From positions 29,874-93,873 of the forward strand of contig JBIKOO010000004.1 of NCBI GenBank assembly GCA_044358015.1: a DNA stretch of 64,000 nt, written 5' to 3'. The position numbers and the translations under genes are program-made. The stretch comes from Casp-actino8 sp044358015 (GTDB lineage: Bacteria > Actinomycetota > Acidimicrobiia > Acidimicrobiales > Ilumatobacteraceae). A model generated the notes under the pieces. It did not search any database, was not told where the DNA came from, and saw only the letters and a program-made list of their open reading frames with translations. The number at the start of each line of letters is the position of its first letter. The stretch's first letter is position 1. Shown here in pieces: positions 8,948 through 16,968 of the stretch.

Positions 8948-9856
8948 ATGCGCATAGGAATTTTTGGTGGAGCCTCAAACGACGGAACAATTGATGCCAT
9001 GGTGGCCGAGGCACGTAGGGCCGAAGCCGATGGTTTTGCGAGCTATTGGGCTCCGCAAATCTTTGGTCATGATGCACTGACTGCTTTGGCAGTGATTGGT
9101 CGCGAAGTGCCGCGAATTGAACTGGGAACAAGTGTGGTGCCGACGTATCCGCGTCACCCGATGATGATGGCTCAACAAGCACTAACCGTTAACGCTGCCG
9201 CTGGTGGTCGATTGTGTTTGGGTATCGGCCTGAGTCACCAGATTGTTGTTGAGTCGATGTGGGGTATGAGCTTTGATAAGCCAGTGCGACACATGCGCGA
9301 GTACCTCGAAGTGATGATGCCTTTGCTTGAAGGCAAGCCGGTGTCGCACGCAGGTGAAGCATTCAACGTCAATGGTGGAGTCAACGTTCCGGGCGGAACT
9401 CGTCCCAATGTTGTAATCGCTGCTCTTGGTGAACAGATGCTCAAGGTGACAGCAGCCCTTGCTGATGGAACGCTCACATGGTGCACCGGTCCGCAAACTT
9501 TGGCCAACCACACCATTCCAACATTGAAGGCTGCTGCTGATAAAGCAGGTCGTGATTCAACTCGCGTGATTGCTGCCTTGCCAGTATGTGTTACGAACGA
9601 TCGTGAGGCAGCGTTACAACGTGCAGCGCAAGTATTCGTGGTGTACGGACAATTGCCGAGCTATCGCGCGATGCTTGACAAAGAAGGCGCTGCTGGTCCG
9701 GCTGATATTGCAATCATCGGCAGTGCATCAGAAGTTGCTGATCGCATCATGGCTTTGGCCGAAATCGGAGTGACAGATTTTGCGGCTGTTGAATTTGGTG
9801 CGACACCGGACGAAGTTGCTGAAACTCGTGCAATGGTGAAATCACTTCTTAAGTAA
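8948..9856 (+). CDS. LLM class F420-dependent oxidoreductase
   Basis: 302 residues of the luciferase-like superfamily. MRIGIFGGASNDGTIDAMV opens the barrel. PRIELGTSVVPTYPRHPMMMAQQALTVNAAAGGRLCLGIG is the classical LLM segment, and GTRPNVVIAALGEQMLKVTAALADGTLTW is typical of actinobacterial F420 enzymes related to the F420-dependent glucose-6-phosphate dehydrogenase and mer branch. Redox substrate unknown. It stands 44 bases after the ABC-F gene and 42 before an enoyl-CoA hydratase, so a loose operon is possible. Confidence 0.85.
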   Translation: MRIGIFGGASNDGTIDAMVAEARRAEADGFASYWAPQIFGHDALTALAVIGREVPRIELGTSVVPTYPRHPMMMAQQALTVNAAAGGRLCLGIGLSHQIVVESMWGMSFDKPVRHMREYLEVMMPLLEGKPVSHAGEAFNVNGGVNVPGGTRPNVVIAALGEQMLKVTAALADGTLTWCTGPQTLANHTIPTLKAAADKAGRDSTRVIAALPVCVTNDREAALQRAAQVFVVYGQLPSYRAMLDKEGAAGPADIAIIGSASEVADRIMALAEIGVTDFAAVEFGATPDEVAETRAMVKSLLK

Positions 9857-9898
9857 TCGCTCGATAAATCAGGCGATATCTATTGATGGGGGAAATCA

Positions 9899-10720
9899 AT
9901 GGGAACAGGACTTTCTGTTACGAAGGCTGATGGCATCGCCCGGATTGTTTTGAACAGTCCGCCGATCAATCTGTTCACGTTTGATTTCTTTCTTGAAACC
10001 ATGCAAGTGGTTAGCGATCTTGCGGTTGATGATGACGTGCGAGTTGTGCTGATATCGTCGGCGAACCCCGATTTTTTCATTGCTCACTTTGACGTTGAAG
10101 CAATTTTGAAATTCCCGACTGACAATCCACCTGCGACTGAATTGAACGCGTATCACGTGATGTGCGAAACATTGCGAACAATGCCCAAGGCAACGATTGC
10201 CGTGATCGAAGGTCGAGTGGGTGGCGGTGGAAGTGAATTAGCGTTGAGTTGCGATATGCGCTTTGCGGTGTTGCCGCATGGTGATCATCCAGGTGCAGTG
10301 TTTAACCAACCTGAAGTTGGACTCGGAATCATTCCTGGTGGAAGTGGAACGCAACGTTTGGCTCGATTGATGGGCCGTTCGCGAGCACTCGAAGTGGTGT
10401 TGGGTTGTGATGACTTTGATGCAGTTGATGCGGAACGATATGGATGGGTGAACCGTTCGTTGGCTGAGGACGAGTTGTGGCCGTTTGTTGAAAGGTTGGC
10501 GCGTCGAATTGCGTCATTCCCTGCCCATGCGATTGCTGCTGGTAAGGCGTCGGTGATTCGTGCCGAGAAAGAAGTGACGCAAGATTTGTTGGCTGAAGGC
10601 AATGCGTTTAGTGCGACAGTGGGTGGGCCTGGGGCACGTGAGGCGATGGAGAAGTTCTTGCGCGATGGCGGCCAAACCCGAGAAGGCGAACTGCGCCTCT
10701 CCACCCTCCTCGACCCGTAA
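9899..10720 (+). CDS. Enoyl-CoA hydratase/isomerase family protein
   Basis: 273 residues of the crotonase superfamily. The first oxyanion-hole segment is IEGRVGGGGSELALSCDMRFAV. The second, QPEVGLGIIPGGSGTQRLARLMG, keeps a Glu in the position of a catalytic acid of true hydratases. It probably hydrates or isomerises an enoyl-CoA in fatty-acid or side-chain degradation. It begins at the ATG preceded by TGGGGGAAATCA, with a good ribosome-binding site. It ends before a palindromic repeat that separates it from the convergent fumarase gene. Confidence 0.85.
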   Translation: MGTGLSVTKADGIARIVLNSPPINLFTFDFFLETMQVVSDLAVDDDVRVVLISSANPDFFIAHFDVEAILKFPTDNPPATELNAYHVMCETLRTMPKATIAVIEGRVGGGGSELALSCDMRFAVLPHGDHPGAVFNQPEVGLGIIPGGSGTQRLARLMGRSRALEVVLGCDDFDAVDAERYGWVNRSLAEDELWPFVERLARRIASFPAHAIAAGKASVIRAEKEVTQDLLAEGNAFSATVGGPGAREAMEKFLRDGGQTREGELRLSTLLDP

Positions 10721-10733
10721 TGCTCGTTTCCTA

Positions 10734-10782
10734 CCACTTTGGAAGTTAGTTGCCGCCTAGCGGCAGCCATATTCCAAAGTGG
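10734..10782. repeat. Palindromic element, CCACTTTGGA family, copy 1
   Basis: Outer arms CCACTTTGGAA (10734-10744) and TTCCAAAGTGG (10772-10782) enclose a perfect inner hairpin TGCCGC-CTA-GCGGCA (10751-10765). The element lies between convergent genes. It recurs in reverse orientation at 28135-28183, so it is a dispersed repeat and not a private terminator. It probably works as a bidirectional transcription terminator or mRNA-end stabiliser. Confidence 0.8.
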
Positions 10783-10796
10783 GTGAATTGGACGGG

Positions 10797-12449
10797 TTAT
10801 TTCTTCAGGGAGACCGGGGTGCCGCCGAAAGGCTTGTTGACCAGGTCGAAAAAATCGTTGCCCTTGTCATCGACCACGATGAACGCGGGGAAGTCCTGAA
10901 CTTCGATCTTCCACACCGCCTCCATGCCCAATTCGGCATACTCCAAGACCTCAACTTTGGTGATGCAGTCTTGGGCGAGGCGAGCCGCTGGTCCACCAAT
11001 TGACCCTAGGTAGAAACCACCGTGCTTTTTGCAGGCATCGGTGACGGCCTTGGAGCGGTTGCCCTTGGCCAACATCACAAAGCTTCCACCATTGGCCTGG
11101 AACTCGTCGACATAGCTGTCCATGCGACCAGCTGTGGTTGGACCAAATGAACCTGAGGCCATACCTTCGGGAGTTTTTGCTGGGCCGGCGTAATAGACGG
11201 CCATGTCTTTCATGTAGTCGGGCAAACCAAGTCCGGCATCAATACGTTCTTTGAGTTTGGCGTGCGCAATATCGCGTGCAACAACAAGCGGGCCAGTCAA
11301 CATGACGCGAGTTTTCACTGGGTACTTGCCCAGCTCGGCACGAATCGCGCTCATCGGTTGATTGAGATCAATCTGTACAACAGGTGTGTCTTGCAAATCA
11401 TCGTGAGTCACATCGGGTAAGAAACGTGCGGGGTCTGTTTCGAGTTGTTCAAGAAAGATTCCGTCTTTGGTGATCTTGCCAAGCATTTGTCGGTCGGCAG
11501 AGCATGACACCGCCATGGCAACTGGACATGATGCGCCGTGACGTGGCAAACGAATCACGCGCACATCGTGACAGAAGTATTTTCCGCCGAACTGTGCACC
11601 AATGCCGGTTTCTTGCGACAACTTCAAGATACGTTGTTCCATATCAAGATCGCGGAAAGCGTGACCAAGTTTGCTGCCAGTAGTTGGCAACGTATCTAGA
11701 TAACGCGCACTCGCAAGCTTGGCTGTTTCGACTGCTTGCTCTGCTGAAGTTCCACCGATAACAACCGCGAGGTGATACGGCGGGCAAGCAGCGGTTCCGA
11801 GAGACTTCATTTTTTCAAAGAGCCACGGGAACAATGACTTGTCATTGAGTAAAGCCTTTGTTTCTTGAAAGAGATAGCTCTTGTTGGCGCTGCCGCCACC
11901 TTTGGCCATGAACAAGAACTTGTAGGTGTCGCCATCGACAGCGCTGATCTTGATTTCGGCGGGCAAGTTATTGCCAGTGTTGACTTCGTCGTACATCGTG
12001 AGTGGAGCCATTTGGCTGTAACGAAGGTTGCTCGTGAGATAAGTGTTGTACACGCCTCGAGCAATTGCTTCTTCGTCGCCGTTGCCACTGAATACGAACT
12101 GGCCTTTTTTACCTTTGACGATTGCAGTGCCCGTGTCTTGACACATTGGCAAAATTCCACTTGCTGCAATCGCAGAGTTCTTCAAAAGATCGAGCGCAAC
12201 AAAGCGATCGTTGTCGCTGGCTTCGGGATCATCAAGAATGTTGCGCAGTTGCTGAAGGTGTCCAGGGCGCAAGAAGTGTGCAATGTCGCGCATGGCTTCT
12301 TGGGTGATTCGAGTAATTGCCTCGGGTGAAACCTTTAAGAAGGTTCCTTCAGGAGTTTCAAAAGTGTTGACGCCTTCGGTAGTGACCAATCGGTAAGGAG
12401 TGGTGTCTTTGCCTAGGGGGAAGATCTCGGAGAATTCAAACTCGGGCAT
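10797..12449 (-). CDS. fumA: Fumarate hydratase, class I (4Fe-4S)
   Basis: 550 residues, the single-chain alpha-plus-beta form of class I fumarase, which interconverts fumarate and malate in the TCA cycle. The three cluster ligands expected from the E. coli enzyme are present at equivalent spacing: Cys103 (MCQDTG), Cys222 (AACPPYH) and Cys316 (VSCSADRQ). The C-terminal domain carries the characteristic GSFGPTTAGRMDSYV segment. The enzyme is oxygen-sensitive in other bacteria. It stands alone, convergent with the enoyl-CoA hydratase and close behind the divergent-side TauE gene. Confidence 0.93.
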   Translation of the reverse strand: MPEFEFSEIFPLGKDTTPYRLVTTEGVNTFETPEGTFLKVSPEAITRITQEAMRDIAHFLRPGHLQQLRNILDDPEASDNDRFVALDLLKNSAIAASGILPMCQDTGTAIVKGKKGQFVFSGNGDEEAIARGVYNTYLTSNLRYSQMAPLTMYDEVNTGNNLPAEIKISAVDGDTYKFLFMAKGGGSANKSYLFQETKALLNDKSLFPWLFEKMKSLGTAACPPYHLAVVIGGTSAEQAVETAKLASARYLDTLPTTGSKLGHAFRDLDMEQRILKLSQETGIGAQFGGKYFCHDVRVIRLPRHGASCPVAMAVSCSADRQMLGKITKDGIFLEQLETDPARFLPDVTHDDLQDTPVVQIDLNQPMSAIRAELGKYPVKTRVMLTGPLVVARDIAHAKLKERIDAGLGLPDYMKDMAVYYAGPAKTPEGMASGSFGPTTAGRMDSYVDEFQANGGSFVMLAKGNRSKAVTDACKKHGGFYLGSIGGPAARLAQDCITKVEVLEYAELGMEAVWKIEVQDFPAFIVVDDKGNDFFDLVNKPFGGTPVSLKK

Positions 12450-12510
12450 ACCTTTACGCTACGCCGAATCGATGTGCAGCGCATAGCCAACGGGGTGGAG
12501 TCGTGGTTGT

Positions 12511-13263
12511 TTACAACGCGGTTTGAAGAAATAGCAAGCCCGCCGATAACGCACAGATCGCCAGAATCAATGGCCGCATGATCTCGGGTGGGATGCGATT
12601 ACCCAGCAGGGACGAAACCGGGAGTCCGGCGATGACTCCCGGAAGAATGACAAGTGTCAAAGCAATTTCGTGACGACCGATTTCTCCGGACAGGACAAAC
12701 CCAGTGACGGTGATGACAACTCCAATACTGAAAAATGCTGCGAGTGTTGCCCGCACGGTTCTTGGATCGCCGTCTTTGTAGACGAGTGCCATGGGTGGTC
12801 CGCCGATAGATGTGACCGTGCCCATAAAGCCACTTGCGAATCCAGCACTTGTGAGGGTGGTTGCATTCGTTGAAACGACTTGTCCGCGTTTAGTCGTGAT
12901 AATTGAAATGATGACTGCGATCGTGACCGATGTTGCGACCGAATAAGCCAAGGCATCTTTATTCATTGCACGCAGCGCAACAATGCCAATGAAGACTCCG
13001 GGGAAGCGTCCAACGATCGCCCATTTGAAACCACTCGTGTCAATGAACTTGCGATCACGAAATGCGACACAAAATGTCAACGGCATCACCGCCAACATCA
13101 TTGCAACGGGAACAAATGAATGGTCAATCATCGCGAAAATCGGTGAAGTGAGCATGCCAAGCCCAAAGCCAAGTGAACCTTGAACGCTTGAACCAATGAG
13201 AGCGAGCAACGTGCACACGCCAACCATGTACAGCGGTAAGCCGGCAATTTCAATTGCAATCAT
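12511..13263 (-). CDS. Sulfite exporter TauE/SafE family protein
   Basis: 250 residues with about eight hydrophobic segments and the repeated TauE/SafE signature: GSSVQGSLGFGLGMLTSPIFA near the start and GFASGFMGTVTSIGGPPMALVYKDGD in the middle. Members export sulfite, sulfonates or organic anions across the inner membrane, and the substrate here is not determinable. The ATG overlaps the HrpB stop by one base (TGATG), indicating co-translation with the helicase, an odd functional pairing. Confidence 0.85.
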   Translation of the reverse strand: MIAIEIAGLPLYMVGVCTLLALIGSSVQGSLGFGLGMLTSPIFAMIDHSFVPVAMMLAVMPLTFCVAFRDRKFIDTSGFKWAIVGRFPGVFIGIVALRAMNKDALAYSVATSVTIAVIISIITTKRGQVVSTNATTLTSAGFASGFMGTVTSIGGPPMALVYKDGDPRTVRATLAAFFSIGVVITVTGFVLSGEIGRHEIALTLVILPGVIAGLPVSSLLGNRIPPEIMRPLILAICALSAGLLFLQTAL

Positions 13264-15773
13264 CAGCGATCTTTCATTCGCTTCGGATCGGCATTGGCGG
13301 GATCGTCAGGCCACTGATGCTTGGGATAGCGACCCGCCATATCTTTCTTGACATCGGTCCATGACCCTGACCAAAATCCAGGTAGATCCGCCGTGACTTG
13401 AATGGGTCGATCGGCTGGTGAAAGTAGATGAAGCACCAAAGGCACCCGACCACCAGCAACAGTTGGATGAGTCTTGGTGCCAAACAAATCTTGAACCCGC
13501 ATGCGCACGACAGGTGCAGTTCCTTCTTTAACTGCGCTTGCGTAATCAATCGGTAACGATCGGCCCGAAGCTAACTCAAGAGTGCTCGGTACAAGATCAT
13601 CAATCTGCGCACCTTCTGGCCACGGAAGTTGAGAACGCAACAACATTCCAAGGTTGAGTTCTTTGATGTCATTGATTGAAGTCATCCCCGCCAGGTACGG
13701 ACGAAGCCAATCTTGCGATGTTGCAATTAATGCTTTATCCGACCAGTCGGGCCATGGTTCGCCAATTTCTCGTCGCAAGAAAGAAATTCGTGCACGCAGT
13801 TCGCTCGTCGCACTTGACCACGGCAATGGTGCCAAACGCTGTTGTACCAAATATTCCATAATCGCCGACACCGTTGAATCATTCGGTGAGGGTCGACGAG
13901 TCTCTTCAGATAGACGCATTCGATCAAGTTTGACGGTCACTCGCTCAACAAAGTCTTTGCGTTCTTTATCCCACAAAGTCAAGCGCTCTTCAATGACATC
14001 ATTCGTGAGAACTTCGTTAATCGTTGCTTCATCAACAACAGCACATAAACGAATTCGGGCATTCTTACGATCGCCATCTAAGTCGGCAGCGACAACAAAC
14101 ATTTCGTGTGCGAGTTGATCATTGGGTCGAAACCAAGCGGCTGAACCATTGCGCATTTGATATTGGCCAGGTTGCCGACGCATCGCTAAACGGTCGGGAT
14201 AGGCGAGAAGTAGTACTGCGCCGGCATGATCAGAATTCACACTGTCCCAATCGAGGCGACCACCAGTACGGCGAGCCATATCTTCGGCACGCTCACGAAC
14301 CCGTTCAGTGCCACGACGGTCGGCGCGATCGTCATACATTTCGCGCGTGATGAACTGCACCCGCAATGAAATGTCAACTGGCAAATCATCAGGTCGTCCG
14401 CGCATGACATCACGATCATCAAGTAACGCGGCAATAACGCAAGCCAAACCGTGATCACTTGGGTGCGCTGATGTCACCATGTGCGCAAGGCGTGGATGTA
14501 CTGGCGCAGCAAGCATTCGTCGACCGATGTTAGTCAGTTTCTCTTCATGATCAAGCCCCCCGAGCATTTGTAAAAGCTCAATGCCTTGTTTGTACGCGGC
14601 CTCTGGTGGACGGTCGGCAAAAGATAACTCGGCTAATGGAGTTCCCCAAGATGCAAGTTCAAGTGCGAGCCCCGATAAATCAACTTGAGTAATTTCAGGA
14701 TCAAGGTGTGAACGTCGCGTGGTGTGTTCGAGCTTGCTCCACAGGCGATATGCAACACCAGGTCCAAGTCGACCAGCACGGCCAGCGCGTTGTTCGGCTG
14801 ATGCGCGTGAAGTTGGAATAGTTGTGAGTCGTGTCATGCCGGTGCGCGGGTCGTAACGCGGAACGCGCGCTTGGCCAGCATCAACGACAACGCTGACGCC
14901 GTTGACAGTCAAACTTGTTTCAGCGATATCGGTACTGAGCACAACGCGACGTCGTCCTGCAGGCGATGGTGCAAGAGCGCGATCTTGATCGGCTAATGAA
15001 AGTGCACCCGCAAGTGGATACACATCGGTGTCGGACATGACCGATCGTTCAAGCGCTTGTTGAACGCGATTGATTTCGCCGATACCCGGCAGAAAAACAA
15101 GAATGTCGCCAACGTTTTCACGCAGTGCGCGCATGGTGACGTCAACGACTGCATCGTCAAGTCTTTGTTGTTTGCCGGCCGGCGCCCAAGTAATTTCAAC
15201 GGGGTGTTGACGGCCAGCACTAGAGATAATTGGTGCAGGCTCACCGTCGCCAAGAAGTTTTGCAAAGCGATCAGTGTCAGCGGTTGCCGACATTGCGAGA
15301 ACGCGTAAATCTGGTCGTAAATTTCTGCGAGCATCAAGACAAAGCGCAAGGCCGACATCGGTGGGCAAGTTGCGTTCGTGAACTTCGTCAAAGATCACGA
15401 GACCAATGCCGGGCAATTCAGGATCATTTTGTAATCGCCGCGTCAGAATTCCTTCGGTGACAACTTCAATGCGAGTGTTCGGACCAATTCGTCGTTCATC
15501 GCGCGTTTGATATCCAACAAGTTCGCCTGGTTCTTGACCAATCAATGAAGCGAGTCGTCGCGCCGCAGCACGAGCGGCAAGACGTCTTGGCTCAAGCATC
15601 ACAATGCGTTGACCGTTGAGCCACTCTTCATTGATGAGCCGCAAAGGAATGAGTGTGGTTTTTCCCGCGCCAGGTGGAGCTACAAGAACTGCGGTCAGAC
15701 GTTGAGCTAATGCCGATCGAAGTTCGTCAATGACGTCTTCAACGGGGAGGTCGGTGACAGGTAACAGAATCAG
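13263..15773 (-). CDS. hrpB: ATP-dependent helicase HrpB, apparent CTG start
   Basis: 836 residues if read from a CTG at 15773. It is a DExH/RHA helicase: Walker A PPGAGKTT at about residues 33-40, FDEVHERN (motif II), SATAD (motif III), QRAGRAGR (motif VI) and the long HrpB C-terminal region. Conventional start codons occur only after Walker A (TTG at 15644), which would remove an essential motif. From that TTG back to the upstream in-frame TAG there is no ATG, GTG or TTG. The CTG overlaps the upstream stop as CTGA, copying the ATGA/GTGA couplings of this genome. The N-terminus from there (LPVTDLPVEDVIDELRSAL) matches HrpB homologues. The family is linked to mRNA processing, with no clear role in most bacteria. 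Confidence 0.85.
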   Translation of the reverse strand: MILLPVTDLPVEDVIDELRSALAQRLTAVLVAPPGAGKTTLIPLRLINEEWLNGQRIVMLEPRRLAARAAARRLASLIGQEPGELVGYQTRDERRIGPNTRIEVVTEGILTRRLQNDPELPGIGLVIFDEVHERNLPTDVGLALCLDARRNLRPDLRVLAMSATADTDRFAKLLGDGEPAPIISSAGRQHPVEITWAPAGKQQRLDDAVVDVTMRALRENVGDILVFLPGIGEINRVQQALERSVMSDTDVYPLAGALSLADQDRALAPSPAGRRRVVLSTDIAETSLTVNGVSVVVDAGQARVPRYDPRTGMTRLTTIPTSRASAEQRAGRAGRLGPGVAYRLWSKLEHTTRRSHLDPEITQVDLSGLALELASWGTPLAELSFADRPPEAAYKQGIELLQMLGGLDHEEKLTNIGRRMLAAPVHPRLAHMVTSAHPSDHGLACVIAALLDDRDVMRGRPDDLPVDISLRVQFITREMYDDRADRRGTERVRERAEDMARRTGGRLDWDSVNSDHAGAVLLLAYPDRLAMRRQPGQYQMRNGSAAWFRPNDQLAHEMFVVAADLDGDRKNARIRLCAVVDEATINEVLTNDVIEERLTLWDKERKDFVERVTVKLDRMRLSEETRRPSPNDSTVSAIMEYLVQQRLAPLPWSSATSELRARISFLRREIGEPWPDWSDKALIATSQDWLRPYLAGMTSINDIKELNLGMLLRSQLPWPEGAQIDDLVPSTLELASGRSLPIDYASAVKEGTAPVVRMRVQDLFGTKTHPTVAGGRVPLVLHLLSPADRPIQVTADLPGFWSGSWTDVKKDMAGRYPKHQWPDDPANADPKRMKDR

Positions 15774-16273
15774 CCAAGTGCGGGAGTGCCGCTAAATGAA
15801 ACGGGATCTCCGGCTGCCGGAATTGAAGGAGCAGTCCATGCTGTGGTGTCGGCAATGGCTTTGGCCACTTTGCGCCATTGGGCCGCATCCCAACCTTCGG
15901 CAACAGCGTTGATGGTTCCGTCGGAGCGCACGAACACAAATGCGGGCAAGGTGGTGAGGCCAAAAGACTTCACGGCGGCGCGGTCGGGGTCGGTGAACAC
16001 CAAGAACTCCTTGGCCAAAGGTCCGAGGAATGAGCGAGTTTCGTCGGCGGATGCGGTGACAATCAGATTGGTGCGAGCTGCCGAACCGCCAAAGGCTCGC
16101 AAGATGCGGGCCGCGGTAGCGAGAATCCACGAACTTTCGTTGGTGTAGGGATCAAGGACGACGGAGGCAAGATGGAAGGTGGTCAGCCATTCACTGAGCG
16201 TGCGGGCCGGAAAGGCGTCGGCTTCAAGCGAAAGGGGCTCAAGGAGAAGATCGGGGGAAGGTGTTGCAGCCAC
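15770..16273 (-). CDS. Thioredoxin-like protein lacking the CxxC motif
   Basis: 167 residues. The second half has a thioredoxin-fold signature: EFLVFTDPDRAAVKSFGLTTLPAFVFVRSDGTI, with the cis-Pro in TLPAF. The position expected for the redox CxxC reads NESSW, and the protein has no cysteine there, so it cannot be a classical disulfide reductase. It may be a structural or binding variant. Its stop TGA overlaps the proposed CTG start of hrpB. It is divergent from the PPOX gene across a region with a large inverted repeat. Function unknown. Confidence 0.65.
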   Translation of the reverse strand: MAATPSPDLLLEPLSLEADAFPARTLSEWLTTFHLASVVLDPYTNESSWILATAARILRAFGGSAARTNLIVTASADETRSFLGPLAKEFLVFTDPDRAAVKSFGLTTLPAFVFVRSDGTINAVAEGWDAAQWRKVAKAIADTTAWTAPSIPAAGDPVSFSGTPALG

Positions 16274-16330
16274 GGTGTTAACGGTAGCGCAGACTCACCG
16301 TCGAACCCTCACCACTCCCAACCCCACCTA

Positions 16331-16436
16331 TTGGGCGCGAAAACCCCCCGTTTTCGGTGGTCAGAATCCCCAAGTGCTGGCAAGGTTCAAGAGTTGGGGA
16401 AATAGACCCCCGTTTTCGGGGGTGAATCGCGCCCAA
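16331..16436. repeat. Large imperfect inverted repeat between divergent genes
   Basis: Two 43-base arms (16331-16373 and 16394-16436) match in inverted orientation at about 30 of 43 positions, with identical ends TTGGGCGCGA and TCCCCAA, around a 20-base spacer. Each arm also holds its own hairpin; the second is a perfect CCCCCG-TTTT-CGGGGG. It lies between the divergent starts of the thioredoxin-like and PPOX genes, so it overlaps their promoters. No transposase is nearby. Confidence 0.75.
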
Positions 16437-16478
16437 GAGGATTGGGGAGGGGGATGGCGAACTAGGGTCGGAAGCCAT

Positions 16479-16946
16479 ATGGCAAATAAGCGCTCTTCCA
16501 TCACGATGACCGAGGCCGAAATCGCGGCCTACCTCGAAACTCAGACCATTCTCAATATCGCCTCGATCGGACCGACCGGCCACCCGCATCTCGTCGCCAT
16601 GTGGTACGAGGTCATGGACGGCAAAGTCACATTCTGGACTTTCGGCAAGAGCCAAAAGATCGTCAACTTGCGTCGCAACAACAAGATCACCGGCTTGATT
16701 GAAAGTGGCGATGCGTACGAAGAACTCAAGGGACTCGAGATCGTCGGAACCGCCACCATCATTGAGGACTACGACAAGATCTTGGCCATTGGCAAAGCAG
16801 TCGGACTCAAGTACAACGGCGAAGGTGCAATCAGTGACGCAGCACTCCCATTCTTGGAAGCGCAAGCAAAGAAGCGTCTCGGAATTCAGATCGAAGTTGA
16901 GAACATCGTGTCGTGGGACCACAGCAAAATTGGTGGCGGCTACTAG
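16479..16946 (+). CDS. PPOX class F420/FMN-dependent protein
   Basis: 155 residues from the ATG at 16479. MTEAEIAAYLETQTILNIASIGPTGHPHLVAMWYEVMDGKVTFWTFGKSQKIVNLRRN is characteristic of the pyridoxamine-5'-phosphate-oxidase-like split-barrel family, whose actinobacterial members use F420 or FMN or bind biliverdin or haem. Here it is probably an F420-dependent reductase or deazaflavin-binding protein. A longer reading is open upstream but would run through the inverted repeat; homology begins at this ATG. Convergent with the MocR gene, 22 bases apart. Confidence 0.82.
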   Translation: MANKRSSITMTEAEIAAYLETQTILNIASIGPTGHPHLVAMWYEVMDGKVTFWTFGKSQKIVNLRRNNKITGLIESGDAYEELKGLEIVGTATIIEDYDKILAIGKAVGLKYNGEGAISDAALPFLEAQAKKRLGIQIEVENIVSWDHSKIGGGY

Positions 16947-16968
16947 TTCACGTTATGCAGCCACTCGT

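Noticed and set aside
13263..15644. TTG at 15644 as the HrpB start
   Set aside because: It would remove the Walker A motif that is intact just upstream in the same frame.
16278..16922. Minus-strand 214-codon frame opposite the PPOX gene
   Set aside because: Its product resembles no family, while the plus strand encodes a clear PPOX protein; long antisense frames are common here.
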